64,000 nucleotides of DNA from Thermatribacter sp048814795. GTDB taxonomy: Bacteria > Atribacterota > Atribacteria > Atribacterales > Thermatribacteraceae. Positions 1 through 8,244 of this stretch are shown piece by piece. The notes below the pieces were generated by a model, which did not search any database, was not told where the DNA came from, and saw only the letters and a list, made by a program, of their open reading frames with translations. The DNA lies in contig CP184673.1 in the NCBI GenBank assembly GCA_048814795.1, forward strand, positions 1,240,001 through 1,304,000, read 5' to 3'. Each line of letters opens with the position of its first letter. The first letter of the stretch is position 1. The translations under genes were made by a program, and so were the position numbers.

Positions 1-78
1 CAGGTTTGCCACTTTGTTTATTCCATTTTTTATGGCTCTCTGAGCTTCGGTTCCAAGAACCACTTTTTTGGCAGCCAT
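1..78 (-). CDS. groEL: GroEL chaperonin, N-terminal fragment (runs off the window)
   Basis: Reading from an ATG at 78 down to base 1 gives 26 codons beginning MAAKKVVLGTEAQRAI. This matches the conserved GroEL N-terminus (MAAK, then an acidic/EAR-like segment, then RGVNKLA-like). A strong ribosome site (aaggaaggtg) lies just upstream. GroEL is the 60-kDa ring chaperonin that folds cytosolic proteins with GroES. No groES precedes it here: the next gene upstream is tsaD, and the 110-bp gap carries a promoter instead. Only the first 26 residues are visible, so the call rests on the N-terminal motif. Confidence 0.72.
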   Translation of the reverse strand, partial: MAAKKVVLGTEAQRAIKNGINKVANL

Positions 79-139
79 TTAATGCACCTTCCTTTCCAGT
101 ATTAACTAAACTTGGTAGTTGTCTAAAAGTGTTCAATTT

Positions 140-167
140 ATGATATCAGAGCGTAAGGAGAATGCAA
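140..167 (-). promoter_or_regulatory. Sigma-70-type promoter for groEL
   Basis: On the minus strand TTGCAT (162-167) and TATCAT (140-145) are separated by 16 bp, about 60 bases upstream of the groEL start. No CIRCE inverted repeat (TTAGCACTC-N9-GAGTGCTAA) is visible between the promoter and the gene, so HrcA control is not supported by this sequence. Confidence 0.6.
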
Positions 168-188
168 GTTATTCGCGTTGGACATCGA

Positions 189-1196
189 TCAGGTTATGCT
201 AAGTTTGGGGTCTGGTTCCAAAGTCTTTATAGAGAAATAATTTTGGGGTCTTTGGGTGAAATGAAAGTAACCGCAGGCGGCTATCATTGCTGCATTGTCG
301 GTACAGAATTTTTTTGAAGGAAGGTAAAGTTTAAGTCCTTCTTTCTGGGCCTCTTCTTTCAACTTCTCTCTGAGAGCTTTGTTAGCGGCTACCCCTCCTC
401 CTATTGCTATTTTTTGGACTTTCAGTTTTTTGGCAGCGAGAATAGTTTTTTTAGTGAGTACTCGAACTACACTCTCCTGAAAAGAGGCTACCAGGTCCTT
501 CGTGTCTTCTGGTTCAAGTTTTGAACTTTGATAAGTTCTTATTACTGCTGTTTTCAGGCCACTAAAGCTGAATTCAAAACTGCTTTCATTTTCGAAGCCT
601 GCTTTAAAATTAAAACGTGATGGGTTACCTTCTTTGCTGAGATCATCAATAACTGGTCCTCCAGGATAACCAAGACCTAAAAACCTGGCTATTTTATCAA
701 AAGCTTCTCCTGCTGCGTCGTCTCTGGTGCGTCCTAAAAGGCGATAATTGCCCCATTCTTTAACGGCTATCAATTCAGTGTGTCCACCTGAGGCAATGAG
801 AGCCACAAAAGGGGGAGTTAGATCTTGATGCTCAAGATAGGCGGCAAATAAGTGACCCTCTATGTGATTAACACCAACGATAGGTAGGTTGAAACACAGG
901 GCTAAAGCTTTAGCCCAGCAAGTTCCCATGAGTAGCGAGCCCATTAAGCCTGGTCCTATGGTTACTGCTATAAGGTTTATCTTTTCGAGTCCGATTTTTG
1001 CCTGAAAGAGCGCTTCTTGAGTCACATGGGGAAGCAACTCCAGGTGTTTCCGCGAAGCTACTTCGGGTACTACTCCTCCGTATTTGCTATGAAAATCTAC
1101 CTGGCTGGACACCACATTGGAAAGGACCTGATTTCCATTTTTAAGCACTGCACAACAGGTATCATCGCAGCTGGTTTCAATTCCCAAAACGTACAT
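189..1196 (-). CDS. tsaD: tRNA N6-threonylcarbamoyladenosine transferase TsaD
   Basis: TsaD (Kae1/YgjD family) transfers the threonylcarbamoyl group to A37 of ANN-decoding tRNAs, working with TsaB and TsaE, both encoded just upstream. The 335-residue length is typical. The ASKHA fold starts with YVLGIETSCDDT. The metal-binding HxxxH motif is seen as NHIEGH (H111 and H115), and a later FCTDNAAMIA segment holds the conserved Asp. The ATG at 1196 is preceded by a good site (aggaga, 7 bases away). It is the last gene of the fusA-like to tsaD operon. Confidence 0.96.
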   Translation of the reverse strand: MYVLGIETSCDDTCCAVLKNGNQVLSNVVSSQVDFHSKYGGVVPEVASRKHLELLPHVTQEALFQAKIGLEKINLIAVTIGPGLMGSLLMGTCWAKALALCFNLPIVGVNHIEGHLFAAYLEHQDLTPPFVALIASGGHTELIAVKEWGNYRLLGRTRDDAAGEAFDKIARFLGLGYPGGPVIDDLSKEGNPSRFNFKAGFENESSFEFSFSGLKTAVIRTYQSSKLEPEDTKDLVASFQESVVRVLTKKTILAAKKLKVQKIAIGGGVAANKALREKLKEEAQKEGLKLYLPSKKFCTDNAAMIAACGYFHFTQRPQNYFSIKTLEPDPKLSIT

Positions 1197-1211
1197 TTCT
1201 TTCTCTCCTGC

Positions 1212-1697
1212 TTATAGGTTTTTTTTCATGACCAGGGCGTCTTCGCCATCGCTGTAATAAGACTTGCGAAGGCCTATTTGAGAAAACCCCAGTTTACGGT
1301 AAAGCGCCTGGGCTACTTTATTGGATGTTCTCACTTCCAGGAGAATTTCTTTGCAACCCTTGCTCCTTGCAAACTCGAATGCGTGGTGCAGGAGTCTTTT
1401 GCCATAACCTTTTCTGCGAAAGGCAGGGTGAATGGCAAAAGTGGTAATGTGGGCTTCTCGAAGGTAAATCCAGAGCCCAATGTATCCTATTAACTTGCTG
1501 TCCAGGAGAGCTACAAAATAGTGAGCTATTTTGTTAGAAAGTTCACTCAAAAAGAGAGAATAACTCCAGGGATGTTTAAAGGACTGTTTTTCTATGGCTA
1601 CCACGTAAGGTAGGTGCTGGAAACACATTTTCTGAATAGTAAACGCATTTTCGGCATTTACTGGTTGAGTTTGATTATTAAAAAGGTTTTGCACCAT
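1212..1697 (-). CDS. rimI: GNAT acetyltransferase, RimI-like (ribosomal protein S18 alanine N-acetyltransferase)
   Basis: RimI acetylates the N-terminus of ribosomal protein S18 from acetyl-CoA. The GNAT pyrophosphate loop is visible as RRKGYGKRLLHH, followed by the typical SNKVAQALYRKLGF segment. It sits between tsaB and tsaD, the usual Firmicute position. The start is uncertain. The open frame extends to 1769 inside tsaB, but that N-terminal part has no family match. I favour the ATG at 1697; an ATG at 1628 would also leave an intact domain. Other GNAT substrates are possible. Confidence 0.88.
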   Translation of the reverse strand: MVQNLFNNQTQPVNAENAFTIQKMCFQHLPYVVAIEKQSFKHPWSYSLFLSELSNKIAHYFVALLDSKLIGYIGLWIYLREAHITTFAIHPAFRRKGYGKRLLHHAFEFARSKGCKEILLEVRTSNKVAQALYRKLGFSQIGLRKSYYSDGEDALVMKKNL

Positions 1698-2379
1698 AGA
1701 TGGGCCTGACGCGAAAGATGTTTTCGGTGTTCGTGATTTCTTTGTTTTTACGCTGCTGGTATAATTCAATCAATCGCAATGCTTGTGGGAAAGCTTGCAT
1801 GAAAAAAAGGTCTCTTCCGCTTTTCTCAAAATGTTTTTGGAGAAAAGAAAAGGGGGATACGACCAGTCCCTTGCAATGGGCGTATTTTGTCATGAACTCC
1901 TGGATGCTCCCCGTGTTGACCCGGGTAATTGGTTGTATTTCCTCCTGACATGACTTCCAATCTAAGTCTGCCCAGAATATTTCTTCTTTCTTATGGTGAA
2001 TTACCGGGAGTAGCTTTTCAAGGTTTTTTGGAAAAGGGTTCACCTTGATTGCTTCAAGAACAAGGCTTTCCAAAGAGGAAAAGCCTGCTAAAGGCAATTG
2101 ATAACTAAAAGCGATTGCTTTGGCAACACAGACCCCAATCTTTACCCCGGTGAAAGAGCCAGGGCCTGTTCCCACTATAATGGCCTCGAGGTTATTGGGT
2201 TGTAGAGAATATTCCTTTTTAATATATTCCAGGTGATCAAACAAATATCTGGAGTGATTTTCTCTGGTATAATGGAGCAAAGAGACTTTAACTTCTTGGC
2301 CTTCGCTGATCGCCACAGAGAGCCAGGGAGTGCTGCTATCAAGTGCAAGAATATATTTTTTGTTGTCTTCAGTTTTCAT
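1678..2379 (-). CDS. tsaB: TsaB, t6A biosynthesis scaffold/activator (inactive TsaD paralogue)
   Basis: TsaB is a TsaD paralogue that forms the TsaB-TsaD-TsaE complex for t6A synthesis. The 233 residues begin with the ASKHA motif ILALDSSTPWLSVAI and contain the diagnostic GTGPGSFTGVKIG loop. It lacks the metal-binding HxxxH of TsaD, as expected. Its ATG overlaps the tsaE stop by 4 bases (ATGA), indicating translational coupling. Its 3' end runs slightly into rimI. Confidence 0.94.
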   Translation of the reverse strand: MKTEDNKKYILALDSSTPWLSVAISEGQEVKVSLLHYTRENHSRYLFDHLEYIKKEYSLQPNNLEAIIVGTGPGSFTGVKIGVCVAKAIAFSYQLPLAGFSSLESLVLEAIKVNPFPKNLEKLLPVIHHKKEEIFWADLDWKSCQEEIQPITRVNTGSIQEFMTKYAHCKGLVVSPFSFLQKHFEKSGRDLFFMQAFPQALRLIELYQQRKNKEITNTENIFRVRPIYGAKPF

Positions 2380-2837
2380 TCCCAGTACTCCACAACTATT
2401 TCTCGCACGGAAAAATCTTTCCAGAATATTTTAACCATAATAAGGGGATTTGAAAAATGATTAATGAATTTATCAGCCCATTCTATTACTACTATTCCAG
2501 GTTGGTCTACATATTCTTCAAAACCGAGCTCTAACACTTCTTCCCAACTGTCAAGACGATAAAAATCCATGTGGTACATAATTCCCTGTTTACCCTGATA
2601 CTCGTGTATCAACGCAAAGGTAGGACTGGTTACTTTTTCTACAGGGACACCCAGAGCTTCTCCAATGCCTTTGGTTAGAGTTGTCTTGCCAACCCCAAGA
2701 GTTCCTGCAAGCAATATTAAGTTTGTTCTATATTGTTGTGCCAGAACAAGAATTTTTTTGCCTATTTCGAGAGTTTCTTTTTCCAGCGTAACTTCAGCTT
2801 GCAGAATGACTGTGCCTTTTTTATCCTCTTTTTTCAT
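2376..2837 (-). CDS. tsaE: TsaE, P-loop ATPase of t6A biosynthesis
   Basis: TsaE (YjeE) is the small ATPase that drives cycling of the TsaBD complex. The 153-residue protein has the P-loop AGTLGVGKTTL, the SPTFALIHEY motif and the HMDFYRLD segment, all hallmarks of the family. The start lies 3 bases from the alr stop and the end overlaps tsaB by 4 bases, so the gene is embedded in the operon. Confidence 0.95.
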   Translation of the reverse strand: MKKEDKKGTVILQAEVTLEKETLEIGKKILVLAQQYRTNLILLAGTLGVGKTTLTKGIGEALGVPVEKVTSPTFALIHEYQGKQGIMYHMDFYRLDSWEEVLELGFEEYVDQPGIVVIEWADKFINHFSNPLIMVKIFWKDFSVREIVVEYWE

Positions 2838-2840
2838 ATT

Positions 2841-3962
2841 TCATATTACCTTCCTGCATTCAATTTTCCCAAAATTGCAAAGTATTTCGTGGGGTATAGT
2901 TGCAGCCCTCTCAGCCAGTTCTTCGGGACGAATTTCTTCGTTACCATCTTTGCCCAGAATAGTGACCACATCCCCTCTCCGTACTCCTTCCACCTCGGTT
3001 ACGTCGATTACTATCTGCTCCATAGTAATAGTTCCTAACACAGGAACTCTTTTCCCTTTAAGGAGAACTTCTATTTTGTTGGACAGGTTACGTGGTAGCC
3101 CCCAGTAATAACCGATATTTGCAACTGCTACTCTGGTAGTTCTCCAGGTGGTAAAAGTGGCCCCATAACTTACTTTATGACCTGGAGGTAATTCTTTAAG
3201 ATGGGTTATCCGGGTTTTGATGTTCATTACTGGCTTTAATCCAAACTTTTCGACTTGCAAGTGATTTGTGGTAGGAGAAACACCAAAAAGTGCTATGCCT
3301 ATTCGAGCTCCGTCAAGACGGGCTTCAGGTAGATTTAAAAATGCTGCACTGTTTGCGCAGTATTTTTTAAAAGGCTGCCCACAGATTCTTTCTATTTTCT
3401 GGCAGGTTTCTCCAAATAGCTGGAGTTGCTTTCGAGTATACTCAAAGTCGGTTTCAGCACAGGCAAAGTGGGTCATTATCCCTTTTAGTTTAGGGGAAAG
3501 CTCGTAGAGGTGGTTTTTAATGGATCCTGTTTCCAGCTCTGAAGGTAAGAAACCCATTCTTCCCATTCCAGTATCTATAAATAAATAAAAATTTAAGGGC
3601 GATTTTTTAAATGTTTTTTTTAGGAGATTCAATTCTTCTTGGGAAGAGACGACGGGAGTAAGTTTATAAAAAAAAAGGGTTTCTATTTCTCCTGGCATTA
3701 CACTTCCCAGAATTATCAGTTCTCCCTCGATACCACTTTTCCTGAGCTTGATTCCTTCTTGGATACTTCCCACCGCGAAATTTGAAAGACCGCATTCTGA
3801 AAGAACTCTTATGGCTTCAATGCCATGCCCGTAAGCGTTACTTTTGACTACGCCAATTATTTTATATTCTCGTTTTGGAGCAAGTTTGCTAAGGATCTGG
3901 TAATTGTTACGCAATTTTTGAGAGTCAACTTCCATCCAGGAAGGGTATTCTGTATTGTCCAT
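2841..3962 (-). CDS. alr: Alanine racemase
   Basis: This PLP enzyme interconverts L- and D-alanine for peptidoglycan. The fold-type III barrel carries the PLP lysine in VVKSNAYGHG (K40). The second catalytic region (VSYGATF) and a C-terminal beta domain are present, and 373 residues is normal. The ATG at 3962 has an excellent aaggtgg site although it overlaps nnr by 38 bases, so I keep this start. The acpS-nnr-alr neighbourhood is the usual Firmicute one. Distinguish it from the second racemase-like gene at 9984. Confidence 0.95.
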   Translation of the reverse strand: MDNTEYPSWMEVDSQKLRNNYQILSKLAPKREYKIIGVVKSNAYGHGIEAIRVLSECGLSNFAVGSIQEGIKLRKSGIEGELIILGSVMPGEIETLFFYKLTPVVSSQEELNLLKKTFKKSPLNFYLFIDTGMGRMGFLPSELETGSIKNHLYELSPKLKGIMTHFACAETDFEYTRKQLQLFGETCQKIERICGQPFKKYCANSAAFLNLPEARLDGARIGIALFGVSPTTNHLQVEKFGLKPVMNIKTRITHLKELPPGHKVSYGATFTTWRTTRVAVANIGYYWGLPRNLSNKIEVLLKGKRVPVLGTITMEQIVIDVTEVEGVRRGDVVTILGKDGNEEIRPEELAERAATIPHEILCNFGKIECRKVI

Positions 3963-5520
3963 CGCGAACCACCTTCTTTGCTGCGGGAATTTCGTAAGCT
4001 ATCTCCTTTGCAGTTATTTCTTTTTTGCTTCGAGCTAGCATATCTCCTGCCAGCCCATGTAAAAAGACACCGCAAATGGCGCTTTCTAAGGGTTTTTCAC
4101 TTTGTGCCAGTATACCCGCTATGATTCCAGAAAGAACGTCCCCGCTACCGGCAGTGGCCAGTTCTGGACCACCAGTAGGGTTTACAAATATGTTTCCTGA
4201 GGGTTCGGCCACCAGGGTTGCTGGTCCTTTCAGGACCGTTATGCACTGGAAATAATCAGACAGTTGCTGGGCTGCTTCAAACCGATTTTCCGCCACTTCT
4301 TTTGGGGAACTTTCCAGGAGTCTTGCTGCCTCTCCATGATGAGGAGTTATAATCCAGCCCGAAAGCTTTCCTTTCCACCTTCTTCGCTCCTTAGCTATGC
4401 AATTCAAAGCGTCTGCGTCGATCACTCCACCAATATGAGGACTAGTTTGAACGAATTTTTCGACAAAGAAAGTCGTTGAAGGAGAAATTCCTAAACCTGG
4501 TCCAATTATTAAGCTTTTGCATTTTTTATCTACAAAGGTTTTTTTGAGTAGTTTTACAATAGTGGGCGAATAATACCTTTCCCTCTGGACATTTTTAATC
4601 AGAGGCGTTACTACTTCAGGTAAGTGGATCTTAACCAGCGAAGCAACGGTAAGTGGCAGAGGCCAGATCACCATTCCTGCACCAGCGCAGTAAGCTCCCA
4701 GAGAGGTCAAAATGCCTGCTCCAAGCATTGACGGAGAACCGGCAATTATGCCAACTACCCCGGCGCTTATTTTGTGAGCATCATGGTTGCGCTCAGGCAA
4801 GTATTTTCTTACCAGGTGAGGCGTGATGAGAACATCCTTGATTGAGAAAGGTAATTCCTGGGGAAGAATGGGTATGCCTATGTCGGCTATTTTAATTTTT
4901 CCCGCATATTCTCTAGCTGGAAAAACGAAAAGTCCTCTTTTGGGCAATCCAAGGGTAACTGTACAATAAGCTCTGATAGAAGAACCCATTATTGCACCTG
5001 ATGTGGCATTAACTCCCGAGGGAACATCTATTGAAAGCACGAAAGTGTTTCTAGTGTTGTTAACTTTTTCTATGACTTCTTTGTAAAGGCCTTCTACAGG
5101 TTTGGAAAGACCAGTGCCTAATATTGCATCTATTATTAGAGATTGGGGGTAAATTTTTATGTCTTCTGAGGAAGCAACTTCTATTATTCGGGCCGACGTA
5201 TTTTTGAGTATCTGATAATTATAAAGAGGATCCTTTTTAAGTTTTTCTGGCTTGGTAAGGAGATAAACAGTCACCGGATAATCTACAATTTTGCTTAACA
5301 GTTGTCGTGCCACTACCAGCCCGTCTCCACCGTTATTGCCTCCCCCACAGAGTATAATTATTTGTTCGAGGTTTTTTTCTTTCAAGATGGAGAGTGCTTC
5401 GCTTGCCACGTTTTTGCCCGCGTTTTCCATGAGTAACAGGGTGTCTATCCCATACTTTTGACAGAGATGTTGTTCTGTTTTTTGCATTAACTCAGAAGTT
5501 ACCAAATGCATTCTCAACAT
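3925..5520 (-). CDS. nnr: Bifunctional NAD(P)H-hydrate epimerase / ADP-dependent NAD(P)H-hydrate dehydratase
   Basis: This enzyme repairs hydrated NAD(P)H. The YjeF-like epimerase occupies about residues 1-215, with GGGNNGGDGLVVARQL. The ribokinase-like ADP-dependent dehydratase occupies about 225-525, with PTGGPELATAGSGDVLSG holding the catalytic Asp region. The fused architecture and 531-residue length match Nnr proteins. It overlaps acpS by 7 bases and alr by 38, so the three are co-translated. Confidence 0.95.
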   Translation of the reverse strand: MLRMHLVTSELMQKTEQHLCQKYGIDTLLLMENAGKNVASEALSILKEKNLEQIIILCGGGNNGGDGLVVARQLLSKIVDYPVTVYLLTKPEKLKKDPLYNYQILKNTSARIIEVASSEDIKIYPQSLIIDAILGTGLSKPVEGLYKEVIEKVNNTRNTFVLSIDVPSGVNATSGAIMGSSIRAYCTVTLGLPKRGLFVFPAREYAGKIKIADIGIPILPQELPFSIKDVLITPHLVRKYLPERNHDAHKISAGVVGIIAGSPSMLGAGILTSLGAYCAGAGMVIWPLPLTVASLVKIHLPEVVTPLIKNVQRERYYSPTIVKLLKKTFVDKKCKSLIIGPGLGISPSTTFFVEKFVQTSPHIGGVIDADALNCIAKERRRWKGKLSGWIITPHHGEAARLLESSPKEVAENRFEAAQQLSDYFQCITVLKGPATLVAEPSGNIFVNPTGGPELATAGSGDVLSGIIAGILAQSEKPLESAICGVFLHGLAGDMLARSKKEITAKEIAYEIPAAKKVVRDGQYRIPFLDGS

Positions 5521-5897
5521 TTACCTCCTCCCAGACAGAGCCCTACGGCTACTGCACATACTTCCTTGGGAGTGTGAGTAACTGAGAGATGTATTTTTTC
5601 AAAGGTAGGTGGCACTCTGGTGCTGGCCTTCACCATGATTTTTCTATTGCGATCGTGTAATATTAGAATATCTTTCCAACCTGGATTGATGTCTTTTTGT
5701 AAATAAAGTTTTTTTACAGCTTCCTTACTCGCAAAAAGAGTTGCCATTCCTTCCAAAAGACGTTTGGGAGCATAGTAGCTCAGTTCTTCTTCGTTAAATA
5801 ACTTTTCTGAGAATCGGTTGCCGAATCTCAGAAAAGCGTTTTTTATCCTTTCAATGTCCACCAGATCCACGCCTATGTAAATTTCAGGAATTGTCAA
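5514..5897 (-). CDS. acpS: Holo-[acyl-carrier-protein] synthase
   Basis: AcpS moves 4'-phosphopantetheine from CoA to the serine of ACP (acpP is at 37623). The metal-binding Asp lies in YIGVDLVDIERIK, the catalytic Glu region is LFASKEAVKKL, and the C-terminal SVTHTPKEVCAVAVG motif is present. The 127 residues fit the family. It overlaps the fusA-like gene upstream by 4 bases and nnr downstream by 7. Confidence 0.94.
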   Translation of the reverse strand: MTIPEIYIGVDLVDIERIKNAFLRFGNRFSEKLFNEEELSYYAPKRLLEGMATLFASKEAVKKLYLQKDINPGWKDILILHDRNRKIMVKASTRVPPTFEKIHLSVTHTPKEVCAVAVGLCLGGGKC

Positions 5898-7975
5898 TCT
5901 TCTTCTCTTTCCTTTCGAGCTTTTTCAATAATAGCTTCAGCAATTTGGGAAGGAACTTCTTCATAATGGTCAAATCTCATGGTGAAAGAACCTCTGCCCT
6001 GGGTTATAGAACGGAGATCGACGGAATATCTGAATAACTCCGCCAGAGGTACCAGAGCCTGGATTTTCTGATACCCGTTTTGAGGTTCCATCCCCAAAAT
6101 TTTCCCTCTTCTGCTGTTGAGGTCACCTATAACGTCGCCCATGTTTTCTTCGGGCACCAGAACTTCTATTTTCATTATTGGTTCCAGCAAAACGGGATTT
6201 GCCTCTTGAGCTCCCTTCTTAAAAGCCATTGAACCAGCTATTTTGAAAGCCATATCTGAGGAATCCACAGGATGGAAAGAACCATCGAAAACAGTCACCT
6301 TAACATCCACAACCTGGTATCCAGCTAGGATTCCTTCTTGCATTGCTTCCTGTACTCCCTTTTCTACCGCCGGAATGTAGTTTTTAGGTATTACTCCTCC
6401 CACAATTTTGTCTACAAACTCAAATCCCTGTCCTCGAGGGAGGGGTTCAATTTCCAACCAGGCATGACCATACTGTCCTCTTCCACCAGATTGTCTCTTA
6501 TATTTACCTTCCGCCTTGGCACTTTTTTTAATAGTTTCTTTATAGGGTACCTTGGGAACACTTAGAGTTGCTTCTACTCCAAATTTGCGTTTCATCTTAT
6601 CTACCAGTACGTCGAGGTGGATATCACCCAGACCATAAACCAGTTCTTCTTTGGTGTCTGGATCTCGGGTTACCTTTAGTACTGGATCCTCTTCTACAAT
6701 TCGAGATATTGCAGCGCTTATTTTTTCTTCATCGCTTTTGCCTGCCGGTTTGATGGTAGCTATGTAGTTGGGCTCTGGTAACTCAAGTGGAGGAAACACA
6801 ATGGGATTGGTAGGATCGGAAAGGGTATCTCCAGCTCCGATATTACTCACCTTAGCCACCACACCAATGTCACCAGCTCCGATTTCTTGTATTTGTTCCT
6901 GATGTTTGCCCCTTAGCAATAGTAGTTGACCTATTTTCTCTTCGCTATCTCGAGAAGCGTTGTAAAGTTTGGCATCTGCTGTAATTTTTCCAGAGAAAAC
7001 CCTAAACATTGCCATCTTACCCACATAGGGATCACTTATTACCTTGAAAACAAAAGCCGAGAAAGGAGCATCTTCGTTGCAAGGTATTTCTACTTCTTCT
7101 TGGGTTTTGGGGTTTATCCCCTTGACTTTCTCTCTTAAGCCTGGATCAGGCATAAACTCGACAATGAAATCGCTCAAAAAGTTAACACCTTTGTTTTCCA
7201 AGCCGGAGCCACAGAGAAGGGGGAAAATTTTTCTTGTTTTGATCGCTTCTTTAAGAGCCTTTTTTAGCTCTTCGTTGTTTATTTCTTGTCCCTCAAGGTA
7301 GGCATTCAGAAGATCATCGTTGGTTTCTGCAACGTTTTCGAGAAGTCTTTCCCGGGCTTCAGCTACTGTTTCTTCAAGTTGAGGCGGGATTTCTTTTAAG
7401 GATACTTTACCTTCGGCATCAAAATACAGGGCTTTCATGGATATCAGGTCCACAATACCCTGAAAATCACTTTCCTTGCCTATAGGAATAGTTATTGGTG
7501 TTATTTTCGTGGAAAGCTTACTGGAAAGCTCCTGGTAAGTTTCTTCAAATTTTGCTCCTTCGCGGTCTATCTTATTGATGAAAAAGACCACAGGTAAGTT
7601 TTCTCGTTCAAGATATTTCCAGGCTTTTTCAGTGCCTGCTCCCATACCTGATGCAGCACATACAGAGATTATTCCAAAATCGACTGCTCTTGCTGCTGCT
7701 ACCACATTCCCTTCAAAGTCCATATATCCTGGTGTGTCTATGAGGTTTATTTTATGGTCTTTCCATTCAAAAGGTAGAAGGGAAAGGTCGATGGACATTG
7801 CTCTTTTGGTTTCTTCTGGTTGCCAGTCTGAAACGGTGTTCCCATCTTCTACTCTTCCTCTACGGTTTATAACTCCGGCACTATAGAGCATCGCTTCAGA
7901 AATTGTAGTTTTACCTGAACCTGCATGCCCAAATAATCCTGCATTCCTTATGTTGTTCATGGAAAACTTTTTCAT
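5894..7975 (-). CDS. Elongation factor G-like GTPase (EF-G paralogue)
   Basis: A 693-residue translational GTPase with all five EF-G domains. G1 is GHAGSGKTT, G3 DTPGYMDFEG and G4 NKID; the domain IV region SGGRGQYGHAWLEIEP is well kept. Switch I reads VSDWQPEETKRAMSI instead of the RGITI seen in canonical EF-G, placing it with the EF-G-like (FusA2/FusB-type) group rather than with the main factor that accompanies rpsL-rpsG-tuf. Its exact role (recycling, stress or tetracycline-like protection) cannot be told from sequence. Its site aaaggagg precedes ATG 7975, and it heads the operon down to tsaD. Confidence 0.87.
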   Translation of the reverse strand: MKKFSMNNIRNAGLFGHAGSGKTTISEAMLYSAGVINRRGRVEDGNTVSDWQPEETKRAMSIDLSLLPFEWKDHKINLIDTPGYMDFEGNVVAAARAVDFGIISVCAASGMGAGTEKAWKYLERENLPVVFFINKIDREGAKFEETYQELSSKLSTKITPITIPIGKESDFQGIVDLISMKALYFDAEGKVSLKEIPPQLEETVAEARERLLENVAETNDDLLNAYLEGQEINNEELKKALKEAIKTRKIFPLLCGSGLENKGVNFLSDFIVEFMPDPGLREKVKGINPKTQEEVEIPCNEDAPFSAFVFKVISDPYVGKMAMFRVFSGKITADAKLYNASRDSEEKIGQLLLLRGKHQEQIQEIGAGDIGVVAKVSNIGAGDTLSDPTNPIVFPPLELPEPNYIATIKPAGKSDEEKISAAISRIVEEDPVLKVTRDPDTKEELVYGLGDIHLDVLVDKMKRKFGVEATLSVPKVPYKETIKKSAKAEGKYKRQSGGRGQYGHAWLEIEPLPRGQGFEFVDKIVGGVIPKNYIPAVEKGVQEAMQEGILAGYQVVDVKVTVFDGSFHPVDSSDMAFKIAGSMAFKKGAQEANPVLLEPIMKIEVLVPEENMGDVIGDLNSRRGKILGMEPQNGYQKIQALVPLAELFRYSVDLRSITQGRGSFTMRFDHYEEVPSQIAEAIIEKARKEREED

Positions 7976-8085
7976 TTATCAATTTCCTCCTTTCTTCTTG
8001 AACGCTAAATAAGTCAGGTTTTGTTTGTGTTGAAATAAAACTTGTTCTGTTATCAGCTTCAGCGCCAATGGATTTCACATTTTAC

Positions 8086-8220
8086 TCATTTTTGTAGATA
8101 AGCTTCGCTTAGCAAGAAAAACCATAAACTTGCTGCCAGAAGTAGAGCATACCAGAGGATATCATATTCTCTTTTAATTCTTTTAAGAAAAAGTTTTTTG
8201 AATGATTTGAGCGATATCAA
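8086..8220 (-). pseudogene. Short membrane ORF behind cdaA; possible remnant of CdaR (YbbR) N-terminus
   Basis: The cdaA reading frame stays open after its TGA (8247-8245) for 52 more codons, up to TGA at 8088. From a TTG at 8220 it encodes 44 residues: a basic segment (KKLFLKRIKRE) followed by one hydrophobic helix, WYALLLAASLWFFLLSE. The position and helix resemble the membrane anchor of CdaR, the CdaA regulator normally encoded right after cdaA, but the YbbR domains are absent. It has no clear ribosome site. It may be a degraded cdaR, a tiny real protein, or a readthrough tail of CdaA. Confidence 0.35.
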
Positions 8221-8244
8221 CCAGCTTTTAAAGCTAATTTTCCA

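Noticed and set aside
22..188. CIRCE element upstream of groEL
   Set aside because: I looked for TTAGCACTC-N9-GAGTGCTAA on both strands between tsaD and groEL and found no match.
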